A stretch of DNA of 64,000 bases, from the NCBI GenBank assembly GCA_937912125.1, contig CALDOK010000002.1, forward strand, positions 47,649-111,648. Reading direction: 5' to 3'. This stretch comes from an uncultured Pseudomonadota bacterium (GTDB lineage: Bacteria > Myxococcota_A > UBA796 > JAFGLY01). The notes under the pieces were generated by a model. It searched no databases. It worked only from the letters and a program-made list of their open reading frames with translations, and was not told the origin of the DNA. The position numbers were made by a program, and so were the translations under genes. Of this stretch, positions 45,654-55,170 are shown in pieces. How positions within the stretch are numbered: the first letter of the stretch is position 1; each line of letters begins with the position of its first letter.

Positions 45654-48326
45654 ATGTCCAAGGTCCAGAACACCTACCTCTTCGCCAAAGGCCGCGAGTT
45701 CCCTTCCTTCGAAGGCATGACGAAGGATGAGATGAAGTCCCTGCTGGGTGGCAAGGGCTACGGTCTCTACCTCATGCACTGCGTCCTCGACCTGGCCTGC
45801 CCCGTGGTCCTCAACCTCCCGACCTTCCATGCGCACGGCCTCGATGAAAACGGCCGCCTGCCCCAGGACATCGTCGCAGACGTCCGTGCTGGCCTGGCCG
45901 ACATGGAGCAGGTGACCGGCAAGAAGCTGGGCGACCCCGTCAACCCGCTGCTGCTCTCGGCCCGCTCCGGCGCCAAGTTCTCCATGCCCGGCATGATGGA
46001 CACCGTGCTCAACATCGGCCTCACCGACGCCATCGTCGATACCCTGGCCAAGGGGGAGCTCGAGCGCTTCTGGCTCGACTCCTACCGCCGCCTGCTGCAG
46101 ATGTACGGCGACGTCGTCGAGCAGATCCACGAGGACGGTGAGGATCCCTTCGAGAAGGTGCTCCACACCTTCAAGGCAGAGCGGAACGCCGAGACCGACC
46201 TGGATCTCACCGGCGCCGATCTCCGTGAGCTCATCAGCCGCTACAAGGCCGTCTACGTCCGCAACGACCGCGAGTTCCCCCAGGATCCCGTCGAGCAGGT
46301 CGTTCGCTCCGCCGAAGCCGTGTTCCGCTCCTGGGGCAACGAGCGCGCCGTCTTCACCCGTAGCCTCGAGGGTATCTCCGACGCCCTCGGCACGGCCGTC
46401 AACCTCCAGGAGATGGTCTTCGGCAACAAGTCGGTGCGCAGCGCCACCGGCGTGTACTTCACCCGCGACAAGGCCACGGGCATCAAGTCCGAAGACAAGC
46501 TCGACGGCACCGTGCTCTTCCAGGCCCAGGGCGAGGACGTGGTCGCGGGCATCCGCAACTCCCTGCCCATGGAGGCGCTGCTCGAGCACCCCGATCCGGC
46601 CTTCCACGCCATCTACCACGAGATGAAAGAGACCGGAACCCGCCTCGAAGAGTTCCTGGGCAACATGCAGGACACCGAGTTCACCATCGAAGAGCAGGAC
46701 GGCCATCCCGTGCTGTTCTGGCTGCAGATCCGTGACGGCAAGCGCTCGGCCAAGGCCGAGAGCGTCATCGCTGCCAACCTGTGCGATGAGGGCATCATCA
46801 CCCGCGAGCAGGCCGTGATGCAGGTCAACCCCGAGCGCTTCGAAGAGCTGCTCTTCCCCCAGCTCAATCCCGCCGCTCGCGACGCTGCCACCGTCATCAC
46901 CAGCGGCTCTGCGGCTTCCCCGGGCGCGGCCTCCGGTATGGTCGTCTTCACCCAGGACAAGGCGCTGGAGCTCGCCGAGCAGGGCAAGCCGGTCATCCTG
47001 GTCACCGTCATGACCTCCCAGGAAGACGTCAAGGGCATGAAGGCCTCCGAGGCCATCCTCACCAGCACGGGCACCAAGGTCAGCCACGCCGCCATCATGG
47101 CGACGGCCTGGGGCATCCCCGCGGTGGTCGGTGCTTCGGAGATCTCCATTGACAGGGCGGCCAAGGCGTTCACCGCCAACGGCTTCACCGTGAAGGAAGG
47201 CGACGTGATCACCGTGTGTGGCACCAAGGGCGGTGTCTACCTCGGTGAGGTCGCCACCATCATCCCTGAGGACCTGGACCCCCGCGCCCAGCAGATCATC
47301 GACTGGGCCCATGAAATCAAGGCCTTGGACGTGCGCGCCAACGCCGAAGCCGGCGAGACCCAGGCCGCCTACGACAACGGCGCCCGGGGCATCGGCCTGT
47401 TCCGCACCGAGCACATGTTCCTCGGCGACCGCCTGCCCTTCATCCAGGAGGTGCTCTTCGGCAACGACGAGGCCAAGGCCAAGGTCGCGCTGGAGAAGAT
47501 CTTCGAGATCTCCAAGGGCGACTTCGCGCAGTCGATGCGGATCATGGACGGGTACGGCGTGACCATCCGCCTGCTCGACGCGCCGCTGCACGAGTTCTTC
47601 TCCCACGACGCCGACATGGAGCGCGAGGAGAACCCCATGCTGGGCCACCGCTCGGTCCGCATGGCCATCACGCACCCCGCCATCCCGCGCACCCAGATCC
47701 GCGCTGTGCTCGAGGCCGCCTACGAGCTGAAGGTCGAGGGCCTGGACCCCAAGCCCGAGATCGAGATCCCGCTGGTGGTCGTGCCCACCGAGGTCGCCGC
47801 CATCCTGGCCGTGACCACCGAGATCGCGACCGAGCTGCACGCCAAGTACGGCGTGTGGGTCCCCTACGCCCTGGGCATCATGGTCGAGACCCCCGCCGCC
47901 GCCCTGCAGGGCGAGGCGATGGTCGCGGCGCTGCGCGAGCAGCTGCCCGGCGTGGCCCCCGAGGCGCATCCGGTTCACGGCTTCGCGAGCTTCGGCACCA
48001 ACGACCTCACCCAGACCACCCTGGCCATCTCCCGGGATGACGCCGACAAGTTCCTGCCGCTGTACGTCGAGCAGGGCTTCTTCGCGCACCACCCCTTCGT
48101 CTCCATCGATCCCAGGGTCGAGCGCATGGTCAAGATCTTCGTGGACGAGGCGCGGGCCGTCGATCCCGAGTTCGAGATCTTCATCTGCGGTGAGCATGGC
48201 GGCGACGTCTACACCATCGAGCGCCTCCACCTCATCGGCCTCACGGGCATCTCCATGTCCCCGGGCAAGGTGTACCGCTCCATCCTCAAGGCTGCGCAGT
48301 CCCAGATCGTACACCCTCGCGCCTAA
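45654..48326 (+). CDS. ppdK: Pyruvate, phosphate dikinase
   Basis: 890 residues, family length. The ATP-grasp part has LLGGKGYGLYLM and ARSGAKFSMPGMMDTVLNIGL with LQEMVFGN. The phosphohistidine domain has ILTSTGTKVSHAAIMATAWGIPAVVG with His478 (Val in place of the usual Thr before SH). The PEP-binding barrel has GIGLFRTEHMF, MLGHRSVRMAITHP, FASFGTNDLTQTTLAISRDDA, and ICGEHGGDVYTIE with catalytic Cys845. It interconverts pyruvate + ATP + Pi and PEP + AMP + PPi. The N-terminus (FPSFEGMTKDEMKS) and the tail (GISMSPGKVYRSIL) diverge from plant/Clostridium forms, suggesting a distinct subgroup. A hairpin terminator lies downstream at 48422. Confidence 0.93.
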   Translation: MSKVQNTYLFAKGREFPSFEGMTKDEMKSLLGGKGYGLYLMHCVLDLACPVVLNLPTFHAHGLDENGRLPQDIVADVRAGLADMEQVTGKKLGDPVNPLLLSARSGAKFSMPGMMDTVLNIGLTDAIVDTLAKGELERFWLDSYRRLLQMYGDVVEQIHEDGEDPFEKVLHTFKAERNAETDLDLTGADLRELISRYKAVYVRNDREFPQDPVEQVVRSAEAVFRSWGNERAVFTRSLEGISDALGTAVNLQEMVFGNKSVRSATGVYFTRDKATGIKSEDKLDGTVLFQAQGEDVVAGIRNSLPMEALLEHPDPAFHAIYHEMKETGTRLEEFLGNMQDTEFTIEEQDGHPVLFWLQIRDGKRSAKAESVIAANLCDEGIITREQAVMQVNPERFEELLFPQLNPAARDAATVITSGSAASPGAASGMVVFTQDKALELAEQGKPVILVTVMTSQEDVKGMKASEAILTSTGTKVSHAAIMATAWGIPAVVGASEISIDRAAKAFTANGFTVKEGDVITVCGTKGGVYLGEVATIIPEDLDPRAQQIIDWAHEIKALDVRANAEAGETQAAYDNGARGIGLFRTEHMFLGDRLPFIQEVLFGNDEAKAKVALEKIFEISKGDFAQSMRIMDGYGVTIRLLDAPLHEFFSHDADMEREENPMLGHRSVRMAITHPAIPRTQIRAVLEAAYELKVEGLDPKPEIEIPLVVVPTEVAAILAVTTEIATELHAKYGVWVPYALGIMVETPAAALQGEAMVAALREQLPGVAPEAHPVHGFASFGTNDLTQTTLAISRDDADKFLPLYVEQGFFAHHPFVSIDPRVERMVKIFVDEARAVDPEFEIFICGEHGGDVYTIERLHLIGLTGISMSPGKVYRSILKAAQSQIVHPRA

Positions 48327-48421
48327 CGCCGCGCATCGGGCGCCCGGGGCGGTTGAATACCGGCCTCGCGGCGGCCCACGCGGTGCTCGAAGGCAGGTAG
48401 GGTTCGATTCGGCTACGATGA

Positions 48422-48455
48422 CGCCCGGGAGGCATTCAGCCTCCCGGGCGTTCTT
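48422..48455 (+). terminator. Rho-independent-type terminator after ppdK
   Basis: CGCCCGGGAGGC (48422-48433) pairs perfectly with GCCTCCCGGGCG (48439-48450) around an ATTCA loop and is followed by TTCTT. This 12-bp stem with a short T-rich tail is the best canonical terminator in the window. It ends only nine bases before the next ATG, so the following gene must be transcribed by read-through or its ribosome site is embedded next to the hairpin. Confidence 0.75.
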
Positions 48456-48463
48456 GGTAGGGC

Positions 48464-48958
48464 ATGAAGCTGCTGACGAACCATCGGCACCCGGTGCTCC
48501 TCGTCGCTGTCCTGGCGGGCTGTCCCCACCAGGCGGCGCTGGTTCCTCTGCAGGCGCTGGCCAGCTCGGACCAAGGCACCGACCACCTGGACCTGCGCGC
48601 CGCGGTCGAGCTGCAGTACCAGGCCAGCCAGGGCTGGGATCTGGTGCTCGACATGCACCTGCAGGCCCACGAGGGAGCGCGCCCCCTGGTGGACATGAGC
48701 CGCGTGCTGTGGCGCAGCGACGGCCAGCGCTGGACTGCGTGCAAGCTGCCCCGTGAGGAGGACCCGAACAGCCTCCGCCTGCGCCTGCACGAGGAGGAGT
48801 CCATCCGCTTGGTGCTGCGCTGTGAGCAGATCCAGCGCCCGTCGCGCTCCCTCGAGCTGCGCCTGCCTGTGAGCGGGGCGGGGGGCAAGGGCTACCTCGA
48901 CCTGGCCTTCACCGGCGTGGACAATGCGGACGACACCACCTCGTGGGAGCTGGATTGA
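48464..48958 (+). CDS. Small lipoprotein of unknown function
   Basis: 164 residues. Signal with lipobox VLAGC (Cys20). The mature part is a beta-rich domain (LDLRAAVELQYQASQGWDLVLDMHLQAHEG, RSDGQRWTACKLPREED, IRLVLRCEQ) with two Cys that may pair. No family recognised. The ATG begins directly after the ppdK terminator hairpin. Its end overlaps the likely TTG start of the next gene (TTGA), indicating translational coupling. Confidence 0.66.
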   Translation: MKLLTNHRHPVLLVAVLAGCPHQAALVPLQALASSDQGTDHLDLRAAVELQYQASQGWDLVLDMHLQAHEGARPLVDMSRVLWRSDGQRWTACKLPREEDPNSLRLRLHEEESIRLVLRCEQIQRPSRSLELRLPVSGAGGKGYLDLAFTGVDNADDTTSWELD

Positions 48959-49686
48959 GCCCTGCGGGTCGCTGCGTCCGTTCCCTCGGCTTCGGGTCGG
49001 CGCTCTTCCTGGGGCTGTCCTTGCCCAGGGCCATCGCCCATCCCTTCGGTCAGCAATACTTCGGCCTGCGCAGTGAGCTGCGCATGAAAGCAGAGGGGCC
49101 GGAGCTGGTGGTGGCCGGCGAGGTGCCCATCGGGGTGGTCCTGGGGGAGTTCAGGCACTTCTTTCGTGGGGTGGTCCGTCCGGGTCCCGCCGAGGACGCG
49201 GCCTATATGCAGAGCAAGCTCGATGAGCTGCGCCAGGGCCTGGCGCTGCAGGTGGACGGCGGCGCCATCGAGGGGGCCTGGGTGGCTCTGGACGACGGCC
49301 GCAACGGCAAGTCCGCCGAGGGGTCCTTCACCTACTTCCTGGTCTTCGAGCCTGCCCAGCCCTGGGATCTCTCAGCCCCGCAGATCGAGGTCGAGCTGAT
49401 CGCGGACGCCTACCAGGGTGTGCCCCTGTGGTTCTCGGCCTTTGCGGGCGTAGAGCCGCCGGACCTCCCCGCGGATGGCTCGGGCTGGCGTGTCAGCGAG
49501 AACAGCGCCCGCGCGCTGCTCGGCGATGCCGCGGACGATCCCCAGGGCTCGCAGAGGCCCTCGGGCTGGTCCCAGGACCAATCCATGCGTCGCTGGCGGG
49601 TGGTGTTTCAGCATGTGTCGCCCGAGTCCCCCAAAACGCAACAGCCACCCCTGCCCACTGCGGGCGGTGGCTGCATGGGGTGGTAG
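48955..49686 (+). CDS. Exported protein of unknown function
   Basis: 243 residues from TTG 48955, six bases after GGGAG and overlapping the previous stop; GTG 48943 is an alternative. The signal peptide SLGFGSALFLGLSLPRAIA is followed by HPFGQQYFGLRSELRM at the mature N-terminus, which could bind metal through the N-terminal His (inference). A beta-rich body follows (GPELVVAGEVPIGVVLGEF, SFTYFLVFEPAQPWDL, PQIEVELIADAYQGVPLWF). The last ~15 codons run through a hairpin that probably terminates the convergent gene, so the tail PPLPTAGGGCMGW may be unconserved. No family recognised. Confidence 0.62.
   Translation: MSPAGRCVRSLGFGSALFLGLSLPRAIAHPFGQQYFGLRSELRMKAEGPELVVAGEVPIGVVLGEFRHFFRGVVRPGPAEDAAYMQSKLDELRQGLALQVDGGAIEGAWVALDDGRNGKSAEGSFTYFLVFEPAQPWDLSAPQIEVELIADAYQGVPLWFSAFAGVEPPDLPADGSGWRVSENSARALLGDAADDPQGSQRPSGWSQDQSMRRWRVVFQHVSPESPKTQQPPLPTAGGGCMGW
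49642..49673 (-). terminator. Probable terminator of the MopE-like surface protein gene, inside the convergent gene
   Basis: CAGCCACC (49642-49649) pairs with GGTGGCTG (49666-49673), with an inner GCCC/GGGC stem and a 3-base bulge. Read on the minus strand it is followed by TTGCGTTTTGG, a short T-rich tail. It begins 32 bases past the minus-strand stop at 49705 and lies within the final codons of the plus-strand gene. Confidence 0.55.
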
Positions 49687-49704
49687 CGGAGCAGGGACGC
49701 TTGA

Positions 49705-51288
<1,584 letters not shown>

Positions 51289-51333
51289 ACTATCCTCCAA
51301 TTTGGGAGAGCATAGCGCCACCAGCCCCCGTCG

Positions 51334-52842
51334 TCAGCGCTGGATTGGCCCTCGGGTCGGCGCCACCCGTCGACCCAGCTTTTGCCAGTGGGGCCCATCG
51401 CTCAGGGCTCGCTCGATGGCCACGCGGCTGCCGTCGTAGAGCTTCGAGCGGCTGTGCAGGGCGATGTCTTCGTTCATCCGCGAGAGCAGCCCCGTGTCGT
51501 CCAGCATGAGCCGGAGGGTCCGGGCTGCATCGTCGACGCTGCGGCACTCGGGGGTGCCGTCACCCAGCTCCATGGAGCGCAGGGCCGAGGCGGCCTCGTG
51601 GTCCCCCACCCGACGGATGTGCAGCTTGGGAACCGGGAAGAAGGCCAGCTCCGAGGGCTTGGTGGCCATGACGTCGCAGATCCGGATGAGCAGGTCGGTG
51701 GCCGAGAAGGCCTCGAAGTGGCGCTCGAAGTGGAACAGGGTGACGGGCGCGGGCCCGGGCTCATGGCCTTCGAGGGGGTGGGCCGCGCAGAAGGTGTTCA
51801 GCTCGCCATAGCTGGTGATCTTACGGTGCTCGAGCTTCAGCTCGCCCAGGCGCGCGTGGAACGCCGCCGCCATGTGGTCGTGGTCGCCCGCGTTCAGCAT
51901 CAGGTGCACGCGGCCGTCGCGCAGCAGGGGCGCCAGCTCACCCAGCAGGGCATTGATGAACACCCGCTGCGCCCCCGCTCCACCCACAGGGACCAGCAGG
52001 CGCAGCGGCGCACCCCGGTCGTGCCTGGCGATGCGGGCGGCGGAGTCGGCGATGGCGTTGGAGGCGATGCCGTGGGAGACCCAGGCGCCGGCAGAGGCCA
52101 CGGACTCGGGGGGCATGCCCAGCTGTAGCAGCTTGGTGTGGTTGCCCGGACTCTGCACCAGGTTGAGTGCTCCAGGCACCAGCAGGAAGTGCTGGGGATA
52201 GTTGTCCACCACCAGGTTGACCACCCGCTCGAAGCCGCAAGCCACCGCGATCTGCCCGCAGAGGGGGTAGGTGGAGATGACCGGGAGGTCCTTGGGCAGG
52301 TGGCGCATCAGGGGCGCGACCCGCTCCGCCAGGCGACACGAGAAGCGCAGGGAGTCCATGTCGCCCTGCTGCATGGCCTTGCCCCAGGCCCACTCGATGG
52401 CGCCCCCGACGTCGGCCGCTCGGCGGGACCAGCGGCTGTAGAAGGCGTCGATCCCCGCGATGGTGGCGGCTTCGGGGCTGTCGATGTCCAGCAGGTCGTG
52501 CAGCCAGGGCGTGCGACCGGTGGCCAAGGCCCAGGTGTACACCGAGTAGGCGATGCGGTGGTGGCCGAAGCCCATCCGCACGGTGCCCACCAACAGGTCG
52601 TCGCCCCCGCGCTCCAGGGGCGCGGGCTCGCCCGCGGCCGTGTGGAAGGAGCGCAGGCCCGGCACGTGGGGAAAGTCCCGCGGGACCAGGGGGATGGCGC
52701 GGCTGGCGTCGGCGTGCAGCTCGCCGAAGGTGAAACGACCCGCGATGGCGCCCTTGATGCGTTGCGTGGCCGTGGGCGCCTGCTCGAAGAAGGCGGAGGC
52801 CATGTCGGGGCGGGGGCCAGCTGGCTGGAGGGCGGTGCTCAC
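51334..52842 (-). CDS. GT-B glycosyltransferase-like protein (MurG/MGDG-synthase-like fold)
   Basis: 502 residues from GTG 52842; Met14 (52803) is an alternative. The N-terminal half contains VGTVRMGFGHHRIAYSVYTWA, resembling the G-x-G-H loop of MurG/diacylglycerol glycosyltransferases, plus ISTYPLCGQIAVACGF. The C-terminal half has LLVPVGGAGAQRVFINALL, like the nucleotide-sugar-site GGxGxQ loop, and HLMLNAGDHDHM. There is no membrane span. Sugar donor and acceptor are unknown, and loss of catalysis cannot be excluded. It is divergent from the galactoside operon across 102 bases, so a shared control region is possible. Confidence 0.6.
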   Translation of the reverse strand: MSTALQPAGPRPDMASAFFEQAPTATQRIKGAIAGRFTFGELHADASRAIPLVPRDFPHVPGLRSFHTAAGEPAPLERGGDDLLVGTVRMGFGHHRIAYSVYTWALATGRTPWLHDLLDIDSPEAATIAGIDAFYSRWSRRAADVGGAIEWAWGKAMQQGDMDSLRFSCRLAERVAPLMRHLPKDLPVISTYPLCGQIAVACGFERVVNLVVDNYPQHFLLVPGALNLVQSPGNHTKLLQLGMPPESVASAGAWVSHGIASNAIADSAARIARHDRGAPLRLLVPVGGAGAQRVFINALLGELAPLLRDGRVHLMLNAGDHDHMAAAFHARLGELKLEHRKITSYGELNTFCAAHPLEGHEPGPAPVTLFHFERHFEAFSATDLLIRICDVMATKPSELAFFPVPKLHIRRVGDHEAASALRSMELGDGTPECRSVDDAARTLRLMLDDTGLLSRMNEDIALHSRSKLYDGSRVAIERALSDGPHWQKLGRRVAPTRGPIQR

Positions 52843-52944
52843 GGGGGACGACTCCTGCGAAGGGGAGGGGAGCTGCCCCTAACCTGCAGCGGCATCCCGG
52901 TGGTGCCCTCGCTATGTTGCCCTGCGACCAACCCGGGAGTCCCC

Positions 52945-55149
52945 ATGTCCTCCGTCACCTCCCTCGGTGTCCAGCAGGGCTGCCTGCGGGTCCAGGGCCT
53001 GGGCCGCGAGCCGGTGGCCTGGCGTGTTATCGTCGAGACCCGCGCTGATGGGGGGGCGCAGCGTTGCGAGCCACTTCGGAACCTGGAGTCCGATGGCTGC
53101 TTTCGCTCGGAGCTCCTGGAGCTGCAGCTCTTGCCGCGCCAGGACGGCCCTGCGCTGGAGCTGGGCTGGCGGCTGACCAACCGCTCCGCGCAGCCTCTGG
53201 CTCTGGTGGGCGTGACCCTAGAGGCCAGCGCCGAAGCGTGGCCCCTGCTGCGGGACCCGTCCCGCTTGCGCCTGTTCCAACACGGGTATCAGAGCTGGAC
53301 TCCCAGCGCGTCGCTGCGGGGCGACGGCAGCCCGAGCTATCCGTTGCTGAGTTCCTTCGCCCTCATGAACCACTTCGTGGACTCCCCGTTCTGGGGCCGC
53401 AAGGATGGGCTCATCAGCTCTCTGCTCACGCTGCTGCAGGGCGAGCCCGACGAGCGCGCGGTGCTGTTGGGTTTCACCACCCAGCGCGTGGGCCTGGGCG
53501 AGCTGTTCTACCGCAACAAGGGCCAGCCGGCGCTGCTGGCCAGGCTGGACTACGGCGGCAAGCTGCTGGGGCCCGGCGAACGCCTCGAGGGGGAGTGGCT
53601 GCGCCTCGAGCGGGGCACCAGCGATGGGCTTCTGCAGGCCTGGGCCGCGGCCACGGCCAGCGCCATGGGGGCCCGGGTGCCCCCCTCCAGCCCCGTGGGC
53701 TGGTGCTCTTGGTACGAGTACTACACCCGGGTCAAGGCCGAGGATCTCCAGTCCAACACGGACTTCCTGGCGGAGCACCCCGAGCTGGGTGTGGCCTTCG
53801 TGCAGCTGGACGACGGCTACCAGCCCCACGTTGGCGACTGGCTCGCTCTGAACGACAAGTTCGCCGGTGGGCTCGACGGGTTGACGCGACACATCCGAGA
53901 CCGAGGCTTCAAGGCAGGTATCTGGACTGCGCCCTTCTTCGCCTCCGCGGGCTCCTCGCTCTACGCGGAGCACCGGGAGTGGTTCCTGCACGACGGGGGG
54001 CGTCCGGTGGCCACGGGCTTCAACCCCGAGTGGCGGGCCCGCACCTTCGGGCTCGATCTCAGCCACCCCGAGGTGCTGAGCTGGCTCAGGGAGCTCTTCC
54101 TGGGGCTCGTGGAGCGCGGCTTCGACTACCACAAGATCGACTTCCTGTTCGCAGGACTGCGCCATGGGCAGCGGTACGACCCGTCGCTCTCGCCGGTAGA
54201 GGCCTATCGGCTGGGTCTGGCCACCATCCGCGACGCCATCGGCCCCGACCGCTTCCTGCTGGGCTGTGGAGCGCCCATCGGCGCCTCGGTGGGCGCTGTG
54301 GACGGCATGCGCGTCAGCCAGGACGTCAAGGAGCAGTGGGACTCGAGGCTGGTGGCGTGGCTGGGCAAGGGCTGCGGCTACCCCGCGGCCCGAGGAGCCC
54401 TGCGAACAAACATGACGCGTTGGTTCATGCACCGCGCCCTGTGGGTCAACGACCCGGACTGCCTGCTGGTGCGTGAGCACAACACCTCACTCACAGCCGC
54501 GGAGACCCAGACCCTGCTGTCCGTCCTGGGCGCCACCGGCGGCATGCTCTTCCTCAGCGACGACATGCCCAGGGTGAGCGCTGAGCGCCTGGATCTGGCC
54601 GCCGCGGTGCTGCCCCCGAGTGTGCTGGTCGGCAGGCCTTCGTGCACCATGAGCGAGAGCTATCCGCAGGACATGGTGGTGCTCGGCGAGCGAGGCCAGC
54701 GCCTGGTCGTCTTGGTGAACTGGCTCGACCACCCCGTGCAGCGGTCGCTGCCCATGGAGGCGGGCGAGGGGACCTGGTTCGACTTCTGGGCTGGCGCCCT
54801 GGTGCAGGCCGACGCCGTGGAGATCCCCCCCCACGGCGCGCTCGCCCTGCGCTACGCGCCCCGAGCGCAGGAGCCATGTGTCATCGGTGACACATTCAAC
54901 CTCATGGCTGGCGTGGATGGACGCCTGCGTTGCAGCTTCGATCAGGCCACGGACTCCCTGGTGGTCAGCTGTCGGGATGTCGCGCGGAGCGCTGGTGACC
55001 TGCTGGTCTCACTGCCCGAGGGCTGGCGTCTGGACTCGGGAGCGCTCCCAGACGGGGTGGCTTTGCGGGACCAACGGCCCGGCGCGGCCTCGGTGGAGAT
55101 CCGACGCCCCGCGCCCTGGAGCCTCGCGTTACGGGTATGCAGGCCGTGA
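52945..55149 (+). CDS. GH36-type alpha-galactosidase
   Basis: 734 residues from ATG 52945 with CGGGAG upstream. An N-terminal beta-supersandwich (to about 250), then the GH36 barrel: PVGWCSWYEYYTRV, FVQLDDGYQPHVGDWL, GIWTAPFFAS, the nucleophile Asp399 in DYHKIDFLFAG, and FLLGCGAPIGASVGAVDGMRVSQDV with acid/base Asp460. A beta-sandwich C-terminus closes it. It removes terminal alpha-galactose from oligosaccharides or glycolipids. No signal peptide is visible, so probably cytoplasmic. First gene of a four-gene sugar operon. Confidence 0.88.
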   Translation: MSSVTSLGVQQGCLRVQGLGREPVAWRVIVETRADGGAQRCEPLRNLESDGCFRSELLELQLLPRQDGPALELGWRLTNRSAQPLALVGVTLEASAEAWPLLRDPSRLRLFQHGYQSWTPSASLRGDGSPSYPLLSSFALMNHFVDSPFWGRKDGLISSLLTLLQGEPDERAVLLGFTTQRVGLGELFYRNKGQPALLARLDYGGKLLGPGERLEGEWLRLERGTSDGLLQAWAAATASAMGARVPPSSPVGWCSWYEYYTRVKAEDLQSNTDFLAEHPELGVAFVQLDDGYQPHVGDWLALNDKFAGGLDGLTRHIRDRGFKAGIWTAPFFASAGSSLYAEHREWFLHDGGRPVATGFNPEWRARTFGLDLSHPEVLSWLRELFLGLVERGFDYHKIDFLFAGLRHGQRYDPSLSPVEAYRLGLATIRDAIGPDRFLLGCGAPIGASVGAVDGMRVSQDVKEQWDSRLVAWLGKGCGYPAARGALRTNMTRWFMHRALWVNDPDCLLVREHNTSLTAAETQTLLSVLGATGGMLFLSDDMPRVSAERLDLAAAVLPPSVLVGRPSCTMSESYPQDMVVLGERGQRLVVLVNWLDHPVQRSLPMEAGEGTWFDFWAGALVQADAVEIPPHGALALRYAPRAQEPCVIGDTFNLMAGVDGRLRCSFDQATDSLVVSCRDVARSAGDLLVSLPEGWRLDSGALPDGVALRDQRPGAASVEIRRPAPWSLALRVCRP

Positions 55150-55170
55150 TCACTGTTCTGTGGAGAGACG

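Noticed and set aside
48180..48290. Loss of the catalytic Cys in PPDK (GISMSP in place of the VSCSP form)
   Set aside because: The catalytic Cys of the family is the one in the CGEHGGD motif, which is present as Cys845.
45648..48314. 888-codon minus-strand frame exactly opposite ppdK
   Set aside because: A striking sense/antisense pair of open frames, but expected from strong third-position GC bias; no motifs on the minus side.
48400..48425. GGTTCGATTC resembling a tRNA T-loop
   Set aside because: Flanking bases do not form a 5-bp T-stem and no acceptor stem or anticodon arm fits around it.
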